From NCBI GenBank assembly GCA_030611815.1, contig JAUWPC010000077.1:1-11531 (forward strand): 11,531 nt of DNA, in the 5' to 3' direction. Positions 6,242 to 11,531 of the stretch are shown here, piece by piece (positions within the stretch are counted from its first letter, which is position 1; each line of letters begins with the position of its first letter). The position numbers were made by a program, and so were the translations under genes. The stretch is from Desulfobacteraceae bacterium (lineage in GTDB: Bacteria; Desulfobacterota; DSM-4660; Desulfatiglandales; Desulfatiglandaceae). A model generated the notes under the pieces. That model made no database searches. It was given only the letters and a program-made list of their open reading frames with translations, and was not told where the DNA came from.

Positions 6242-7365
6242 TTTTTTAGTTTCTCTCCTGACCCAGTTTGATGTTTTGGTAGTCTACGGCCACGATGCTC
6301 TCCTGAAGAACACCCGCCTGTCAGCCAAACGTAATCGGCCATGTTTTTATTTATGATCAATCGATCTGTCAAGGGATATAATACGATTGTGGCCATATTA
6401 ACCGCGATCCGTCTCAAAACCCGGTCCGGTATCCCGAACTTGTCAATGATGTGGCCGTTTCCGGTGAAAACAACCATTTTCCCCCTGTTATCAGTCAAAT
6501 ACCGGGCGATGTTCTCGGCCATGGTCTCTTCCCAGACGCATTGGGCCTGATAGAAATAGTCAAAGTTTTTTAGCTGATGATGGCGTGAATGTTTTTTAAA
6601 CACCTCGCTCAGATAATCGCGATGGGCCTGATTGTCGAGGTTGATTTCCTTTGCCACTTGATCATGTTCTTCCGGGGTCAGGCTGTCCAGACCCGACCTG
6701 GCTACTTTCTTTACGATGTTGTTAGGCACATTGATCCCGAGGAGTGCTCGACCCTTTTCCTTAGATAAGAATATGATTGGCCTGTAAAAATGGTAAGGGA
6801 AGGACCACCCTTTGTCCCAGTCAACATCCTCCAGGAACACTGCTTCACTGACCTCTTCTTCGAGATACCTGTCAAGAACCGGTTGCCGCGACTCGTCAAA
6901 AAACTCCATGGCAACGGTTAGCGGACCGTACCGGGCCATGAGCGCCTGAAGGATCTGAACCTGTATCAGATGATGCTCAGGGTTGTCATGCACCTCCCCG
7001 ACAAAAATTAGTTCTTTTGATTGCAACTGATTAATGAGCTGTTCAAAAGATATTGATTTTCCCTCCTCAAGGTCAATTATCCTACCCTTACCGAAATGAC
7101 CTGGTATTCCGTCTATAGAGGCTAAGGGCGGCATACGTACCTTTTTGAAGGAACAGGCGTTCATGACCGAAATGGCCGTAAATACCAATATTAGGATGAA
7201 GATGTAAGGAGACCTTTGCAAAACGCCCCCTTTCGCCCGATCTCCGCGTTGCATTCGGATTTCAATCCTCGAAATATTCAATATATTCCTGTGGTTAAAA
7301 TCCTCATGCGCCTTGATCTTGAACGAAATTGAACGTTTTTTCAAAGGTCTCGTAAGATCTGTCAT
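6238..7365 (-). CDS. ChaN-like lipoprotein with MITE-altered N-terminus
   Basis: The product belongs to the ChaN family (iron-regulated, haem-binding lipoproteins of the envelope in characterised members). The core motif GEVHDNPEHHLIQVQ starts at residue 123 of this frame; VVFTGNGHIIDKFGIP and a DYVWLT end are also family-like. A hydrophobic stretch, YIFILILVFTAISV, leads into the possible lipobox VMNAC (C71). The first 50 or so residues are odd: they are the translation of a 143-bp inserted element (7209-7351). The original start was probably ATG 7372, which gives a compact signal peptide only when the insertion is removed. Starts possible now are ATG 7365 (used here, reads through the element), ATG 7254, or TTG 7221, which has AAAGGGGG just upstream and gives MQRSPYIFILILVF, a plausible lipoprotein signal. 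The stop overlaps the hisD start. The body of the gene appears intact. Whether it is still expressed and exported is unknown. Confidence 0.82.
   Translation of the reverse strand: MTDLTRPLKKRSISFKIKAHEDFNHRNILNISRIEIRMQRGDRAKGGVLQRSPYIFILILVFTAISVMNACSFKKVRMPPLASIDGIPGHFGKGRIIDLEEGKSISFEQLINQLQSKELIFVGEVHDNPEHHLIQVQILQALMARYGPLTVAMEFFDESRQPVLDRYLEEEVSEAVFLEDVDWDKGWSFPYHFYRPIIFLSKEKGRALLGINVPNNIVKKVARSGLDSLTPEEHDQVAKEINLDNQAHRDYLSEVFKKHSRHHQLKNFDYFYQAQCVWEETMAENIARYLTDNRGKMVVFTGNGHIIDKFGIPDRVLRRIAVNMATIVLYPLTDRLIINKNMADYVWLTGGCSSGEHRGRRLPKHQTGSGEKLKK
7204..7356. mobile_element. MITE-like element with 5-bp target duplication
   Basis: The element proper is 7209-7351 (143 bp). Its ends are GAGACCTTTG (7209-7218) and CAAAGGTCTC (7342-7351), perfect reverse complements; similarity continues inward as GAGACCTTTGCAAAACG against GAGACCTTTGAAAAAACG. 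It is directly flanked by GTAAG on both sides (7204-7208 and 7352-7356), a perfect 5-bp target-site duplication. It encodes no transposase and so would have been moved in trans. It is inserted in the signal-peptide codons of the ChaN-like gene. Insert plus duplication is 148 bp, i.e. 3n+1, so it shifts the reading frame. Which transposase family recognises these ends is not determinable here. Confidence 0.9.
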
Positions 7366-7372
7366 GTTTCAT

Positions 7373-7478
7373 TTTTTACCGGTTAGACGGGATTATATAA
7401 GCTTGACTGAAATATTGACTATCATCTACCATGTTAAGATGCAAGCCCCTTTTAAACTCGTTGGTGAAGAAAAGCGAA
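7373..7478. promoter_or_regulatory. divergent promoter region between ChaN-like gene and uvrC
   Basis: On the minus strand a perfect TATAAT (7397-7392) lies 19 bases before the presumed ancestral ATG (7372), without a good -35; a transcript would have a very short leader. On the plus strand, TTGACT (7403-7408) with an 18-base spacer to TACCAT (7427-7432) is a weak candidate for uvrC. If used, transcription would start after ATG 7431, supporting the downstream uvrC start. Confidence 0.4.
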
Positions 7479-9350
7479 ATGAAACCGAGCAGTCCTACAC
7501 AGCATGAATTGAATGTGAATTTGTTGCAGAAGACTCTCCCGAACGGCCCTGGCGTATATTCTTTCGTGGACCCATCCGGGCGGGTTATTTATGTGGGCAA
7601 GGCGAAAAATCTTCGTAAAAGGGTCCTCTCCTATTTCAGACCCAAACCTGAACCTTCCACCAAAACCGGCAGGATGATGAAAAAGGCCGATGGCCTTGAT
7701 TTCATCCTGACCTCTACCGAGCAGGAGGCATTTATCCTTGAGAGCAATCTAATAAAGAGATTTATGCCGCGTTATAACATCATCTTGCGTGATGACAAAC
7801 AATACCCCTGTCTCAGGCTTGATATCGGTGAGCCTTTTCCACGCCTTGCTGTTGTCCGAAAGATAAAGAAGGACGGCGCCCTCTATTTCGGTCCCTTTTC
7901 CTCTGCCAATTCCATGCGCAGCACCAAAAGAATAATTGACCGGGTTTTTAAACTGCGCAAGTGTAAGAGCCAAAAGCTGCAACAGAGGGAAAGACCATGC
8001 CTCAATTTTCAAATGAACCGCTGCCTCGCGCCCTGCTCTCATGAGATTCCTGCCCGTGAATATAATGAGATTGTACAACAGGTCCGACTTTTTTTGGAAG
8101 GCCGTAACCCTGAGCTAATCGCGAGGTTGAAAAACGATATGGATGAGGCTGCGGCGCATCTGGATTTTGAAGTGGCAGCCGGAATACGGGACCAGATCAA
8201 TGCCCTGACAAAAACCATTGAACGTCAACATGTGGTATCTCCCCGATTGGAGGATCAGGACGTTATAGGCCTGGCTCAAAATGGAAAACTTCATCAGGTG
8301 GTGATTCTTTTTATTCGAAGAGGGTATTTAACAGGAACCGGGAGCTTTCTCTTCAAAGATCGTTCAGCGCTTGCCTCCGAGGTCATGGAGGCTTTCCTGA
8401 AGCAGTATTACTCGCGCGAGGTCTTTATACCGCAGAAGATCCTCATTTCAGAACCGATCAAAGACTTTATTTCAATTAGGGCATGGCTTTGTGATCTGGC
8501 AGCTAAAAAGATTGTACTCCACCGGCCTCAGAGGGGGGAGAAGAGAAAGCTCGTAGCCATGGCAATGGCCAATGCTGAAAATCTCCTTGTTGGCCATCAG
8601 GAGGCCCAAAGGGAGGATCTTATGGCCGCCGCCAAGTCTGTTTTAGGCCTAAACAGAACGCCGAGGCATATTGAGGGGCTTGATATTTCAAACCTGCAGG
8701 GAGGGCTGGCGGTTGGAACCGTGGTCTCCTTTGTGGAGGGACAACATCACCGGCAGGGATATCGAAATTACAGGATGAAGATGAGCAGCGGTATTGATGA
8801 TTACGGTATGATGGCGGAGATGGTGGAAAGAAGGATAGCAAAAGGAGCGTTGCCGGATCTCTTTTTAGTGGACGGGGGCAAAGGTCACCTTGCCATAGTC
8901 AGGCGTGTGATAGACCAGCAAATGCCTCTCTTGTCAAAAGATGGGCTGACTATAGATTCGAAAAAAGTTTTTCCAGTTCCCGAAGTCATCTCTATTGCAA
9001 AACCCGATGAAAATCGTCAGGAGCAACGGGACAAAATATATCTCCCTGGCCGAAAAAACCCTCTGATACTAAGGGCCGATCATCCGGTGCTTCTCTTGAT
9101 GATGCGGATCAGAGACGAGGCTCATCGGAGGGCGATCATGTACCACCGAGGGCTGAGGGGGAAAAATTTGACAAGGTCTGATTTAAACTCGATTCCCGGA
9201 ATTGGCAAGAAAAAAAAACATCAATTACTCATGTATTTCAAAGATATAGAGACTATCTCTAAGGCGACGATTGAAGATCTGAAACAGGTGCCAGGGATCA
9301 ACCATGCGTTAGCTGAAGCAATTCGTTCGTATTTTAGTGGGCAGGTTTGA
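7479..9350 (+). CDS. uvrC: UvrABC excinuclease subunit C
   Basis: UvrC makes both incisions flanking a DNA lesion in nucleotide excision repair, acting with UvrB in the cytoplasm. The 623-aa protein shows all family domains in order: GIY-YIG nuclease (GPGVYSF at 23-29, VIYVGKAKNLRKRV at 36-49), a cysteine set C162, C174, C182, C186 with the same spacing (12, 8, 4) as the Fe-S ligands reported in E. coli UvrC, the UVR helix pair that binds UvrB (about 213-250), the RNase H-like C-terminal nuclease (IEGLDISNLQGG at 398-409 with D402, and LVDGGKGHL at 463-471 with D465), and a tandem helix-hairpin-helix end (SIPGIGKKKKHQLL, VPGINHALAEAI). The frame opens at ATG 7431, but ATG 7479 fits the usual short N-terminus; neither has a strong Shine-Dalgarno. 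A run of nine A (9210-9218) lies in the first HhH. It converges on mgtE with a 15-bp gap and no evident terminator. Confidence 0.95.
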   Translation: MKPSSPTQHELNVNLLQKTLPNGPGVYSFVDPSGRVIYVGKAKNLRKRVLSYFRPKPEPSTKTGRMMKKADGLDFILTSTEQEAFILESNLIKRFMPRYNIILRDDKQYPCLRLDIGEPFPRLAVVRKIKKDGALYFGPFSSANSMRSTKRIIDRVFKLRKCKSQKLQQRERPCLNFQMNRCLAPCSHEIPAREYNEIVQQVRLFLEGRNPELIARLKNDMDEAAAHLDFEVAAGIRDQINALTKTIERQHVVSPRLEDQDVIGLAQNGKLHQVVILFIRRGYLTGTGSFLFKDRSALASEVMEAFLKQYYSREVFIPQKILISEPIKDFISIRAWLCDLAAKKIVLHRPQRGEKRKLVAMAMANAENLLVGHQEAQREDLMAAAKSVLGLNRTPRHIEGLDISNLQGGLAVGTVVSFVEGQHHRQGYRNYRMKMSSGIDDYGMMAEMVERRIAKGALPDLFLVDGGKGHLAIVRRVIDQQMPLLSKDGLTIDSKKVFPVPEVISIAKPDENRQEQRDKIYLPGRKNPLILRADHPVLLLMMRIRDEAHRRAIMYHRGLRGKNLTRSDLNSIPGIGKKKKHQLLMYFKDIETISKATIEDLKQVPGINHALAEAIRSYFSGQV

Positions 9351-9365
9351 AGAAGGGTAGGGGGG

Positions 9366-10733
9366 CTAAGCGGTTGAACGAAGGAAAATTGTTACAAGAC
9401 CTAAATAGATAAAGAGGCTGATAATATCGTTTGAGGTAGTTACAAAGGGTCCCGCCGCAAGGGCAGGGTCAATATTCAGTTTCTTAAGGGCTAATGGGAC
9501 GGCAGAGCCGATCAAACCTGCAATCAGGATAATCAAGATGAGGGCCACGGTAATAATAAAACCCAGCCTGTAATCGCCGAGCCAAAAGCCCACAATCAGC
9601 CCAAGGATGAGGCCGCATATTATCCCATTAATGAAGGCGACCCTCATTTCCATCCAGAGCCTCTTTCCGACATTGACAAGACTGATGTCACCTGTGGCGA
9701 GACCCCTCACAACAACCGTGGATGCCTGAATGCCCGTGTTTCCCCCCATGGCCATAATGACCGGGAAAAAAAACGTAAGGGCAATTACTTCTTCTAAAGA
9801 GGCAGCGAACTGGTTGATAACAAATGCGGCAAAAACGCCCCCGAACAGCGCCGCAACCAGCCAGGGAAGTCTTGCCCTTGAGATCTTTATGGTGGACTCT
9901 TCTGTAATTTCCTGATCAATCACTCCAGCCATAAGAGAAAAATCCTCATCCACCTCATCTTCAATCACATCAATGATATCATCATGGGTAATACGCCCCA
10001 CCAAACGATGAAAATCATCGACCACAGGTATATTCACAAGGTCATATCTTCTAACCAGGTTAACCACTTCTTCCTGGTCGGTTTTTGCGTTTACTGAAAT
10101 GACCTCCCGGTTCATTATCTCGCTGATCTCTTTATCGGGAGGCTCGAGCACGAGGTCCTTCAGGGAGATTACTCCGACCAGCCTTTCAAAGGCGTCTGTA
10201 ACCCAGATGTAATAGAGATTTTCTACCTCCTCCCTTTTTTCCCTGATCGATTCGATTGCGTTTCGCACTGTTGCGTCGGCCTTGACCGCGACAAACTCCA
10301 AGGCCATTTTGCCGCCGGCCGTATCATCGGGGTAGGGGAGCAGCTTTTCAAGTTCCTCTGAAACTTCGTCGCCAACAGATTCAATGACCTCCCTTGCCCG
10401 TTCAGCCGGCAGGTCCCCAACGAGGTCGGCGGCATCATCTGAATCAAGCTCCTCGACAATTTGAGAAATGGCCTTATTGTCGAGATCTTTCATGATCCGT
10501 TCCTGAACCGGTGGTTCGATCTCTACAAGGACTTCCCCGGCCCCATCGGGCTCTAAAAGACGAAAAATGAACAGGCGCTCATCCCTGTTCAAATGCTCGA
10601 TTAGATCGGCCACATCAGCGGGCCGCATCTGGTCGACGAGCCTTTTCAGCGCAACGCTATTTTCCTGATCGATGAGGCCTTTGACCTCATCAAGGAGTTT
10701 ATTGTCAACTATCCTATCTTTAAAAACGGGCAA
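9366..10733 (-). CDS. mgtE: MgtE-type magnesium transporter
   Basis: MgtE is a homodimeric inner-membrane Mg2+ channel gated by cytoplasmic Mg2+. The 455-aa protein has the N-domain of helical repeats (about 20-130), LLPYPDDTAGGKM (131-143) leading into two CBS domains (about 137-260, including LVGVISLKDL and LVGRITHDDI), a connecting helix, and five membrane helices (about 288-450). Pore signatures are FPVIMAMGGNTGIQ (323-336) and DPALAAGPFVTTSNDI (422-437), where D422 matches the Mg2+-coordinating Asp of the family. The start is TTG: no ATG exists near the N-terminus and AAGGAG lies 7 bases upstream. It sits 23 bp downstream of the DHH-family gene on the same strand, so the two are likely co-transcribed. 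No M-box-like leader fits in that gap. Confidence 0.95.
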   Translation of the reverse strand: MPVFKDRIVDNKLLDEVKGLIDQENSVALKRLVDQMRPADVADLIEHLNRDERLFIFRLLEPDGAGEVLVEIEPPVQERIMKDLDNKAISQIVEELDSDDAADLVGDLPAERAREVIESVGDEVSEELEKLLPYPDDTAGGKMALEFVAVKADATVRNAIESIREKREEVENLYYIWVTDAFERLVGVISLKDLVLEPPDKEISEIMNREVISVNAKTDQEEVVNLVRRYDLVNIPVVDDFHRLVGRITHDDIIDVIEDEVDEDFSLMAGVIDQEITEESTIKISRARLPWLVAALFGGVFAAFVINQFAASLEEVIALTFFFPVIMAMGGNTGIQASTVVVRGLATGDISLVNVGKRLWMEMRVAFINGIICGLILGLIVGFWLGDYRLGFIITVALILIILIAGLIGSAVPLALKKLNIDPALAAGPFVTTSNDIISLFIYLGLVTIFLRSTA

Positions 10734-10740
10734 GGTTAAT

Positions 10741-10746
10741 CTCCTT
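10741..10746 (-). promoter_or_regulatory. mgtE: ribosome binding site supporting the TTG start of mgtE
   Basis: AAGGAG on the minus strand, 7 bases before TTG (10733-10731). There is no alternative ATG or GTG upstream in the short gap that would fit the family N-terminus. Confidence 0.8.
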
Positions 10747-10756
10747 AAAAACCTTC

Positions 10757-11531
10757 CTAAAGGCTTTTTACCTTTTTTAAAACCAGTCTGTTCAACCGGG
10801 GAGTGTCGTCTATTTTATCTACAATATTCTTCAATGGGATTTCAGCCCTGGCAGCGCTCTTGTGTCCTCCGGCAAGACCACCCCACGGTTCGAACAATTC
10901 CTGTGCTGTCTTGCCTGCATCACCCCTGAAACCCGCATTCCTCAAGATAACAATCAACTTTTCCTCGTATATTCCGGTTACTATGCTCCAATTGGCCTCT
11001 GCCAGTTTCATAAAAAAATCAGCGATTATCACCAGGACATCAGGATTGACCACTTCTCCCATGCTGATAAAAGCTATATCTTTTACAAGGACCAACCGTT
11101 CTATTGCAAGGCGAAAATCAGATAAAGTCTGCTTAGATATCTCCGAAGCCTCGATTTTTTTAATGATATTCATATTTGTGAAACCGTAAAGATACCTGAA
11201 TGCATTGATATCGTTAGGTAACGATTCCCTCACAAAGTTATCTGTGTCGGTCTTAATGCCATAGAAGAGGGCCGTTGCCAGCTTCGGGGACGGGGTGATC
11301 TTGGAGGCCCTCAGGTACTCGGTCATGATTGTTGCATTTGCGCCATAATCCTCCCTTATATCCACGAAGGGGGCCTTTGATAATGGTCCCACCCTATGAT
11401 GATCGATGATAATGTCAAAATGATGGTTTTTGAACCGATCATGATGGTGCGGCTGGGAGTCTACAATGGCCCACTTTTTAATCTTCCGTCCTTTCATTGA
11501 CCGGATACGCTGCATTTTTATTTTAAGCAAT
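10757..11531 (-). CDS. DHH/DHHA1-family phosphoesterase (5' end outside the window)
   Basis: The C-terminal 257 or so residues of a DHH-superfamily phosphoesterase are present; relatives include RecJ, NrnA nanoRNase/pAp phosphatases and cyclic-dinucleotide phosphodiesterases. Visible motifs, counted from the window edge, are AIVDSQPHHHDRF (21-33), the name-giving IIDHHR (41-46), GANATIMTEYL (63-73), TALFYGIKTDTDNF (86-99) with a metal-type Asp, and the DHHA1 nucleic-acid/substrate loop GGLAGGHKSAARAEI near the C-terminus, equivalent to GGGHxxAA. The upstream DxD metal motif expected of the family is not seen, and the frame stays open to the edge, so the gene is cut, not naturally short. Substrate cannot be assigned. 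mgtE follows after 23 bp. Confidence 0.85.
   Translation of the reverse strand, partial: LLKIKMQRIRSMKGRKIKKWAIVDSQPHHHDRFKNHHFDIIIDHHRVGPLSKAPFVDIREDYGANATIMTEYLRASKITPSPKLATALFYGIKTDTDNFVRESLPNDINAFRYLYGFTNMNIIKKIEASEISKQTLSDFRLAIERLVLVKDIAFISMGEVVNPDVLVIIADFFMKLAEANWSIVTGIYEEKLIVILRNAGFRGDAGKTAQELFEPWGGLAGGHKSAARAEIPLKNIVDKIDDTPRLNRLVLKKVKSL

Noticed and set aside
7431..7479. Longer uvrC start at ATG 7431
   Set aside because: It has no ribosome site, adds residues unlike UvrC N-termini, and may lie before the transcription start.

Overview
The window looks like chromosomal core sequence from a Gram-negative, anaerobic-type bacterium, most likely a deltaproteobacterium in the broad sense (Desulfobacterota). 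This assignment is an inference. It rests on moderate GC content, intergenic gaps filled with short A/T-rich word repeats (TTGATTG-type and ATTGAATATT-type), a stand-alone H-protein next to a lipoate ligase and a LipS-like radical SAM protein, and a lipoprotein of the ChaN family. No phage, CRISPR or large mobile-element genes were seen.

Layout: a tRNA-Lys with a good promoter (129-247, minus strand) is followed on the same strand by five genes, read from high to low coordinate as hisD-like, gcvH-like, lplA, LipS-like radical SAM and an MHS-type MFS transporter. The gaps between gcvH, lplA and the radical SAM gene carry paired inverted A/T-word repeats that reach or nearly reach the upstream gene's stop codon. 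A ChaN-like lipoprotein gene lies upstream of hisD and overlaps it by ATGA. It diverges from uvrC (plus strand). uvrC converges with mgtE (Mg2+ transporter), which is preceded by a DHH-family phosphoesterase cut off by the right edge of the window.

The gcvH-like, lplA and radical SAM genes form a plausible lipoyl-assembly group: a carrier protein, a ligase that charges its lysine, and an enzyme with the cysteine layout of a two-cluster, sulfur-inserting radical SAM protein. A canonical LipA and the second LipS partner are not visible here.

The strongest new observation is a 143-bp MITE-like element (7209-7351). It has perfect 10-bp terminal inverted repeats (GAGACCTTTG / CAAAGGTCTC) and a perfect 5-bp target duplication (GTAAG), and it sits inside the signal-peptide codons of the ChaN-like gene. 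Removing it with one duplication copy in silico restores an ATG (7372) in frame with a clean lipoprotein signal peptide (starting MKHDRSYIFILILVF and ending at a lipobox cysteine). With it present, the old start runs into a stop, but another frame stays open through the whole element, so the gene may have been given a new N-terminus or start codon by the insertion.
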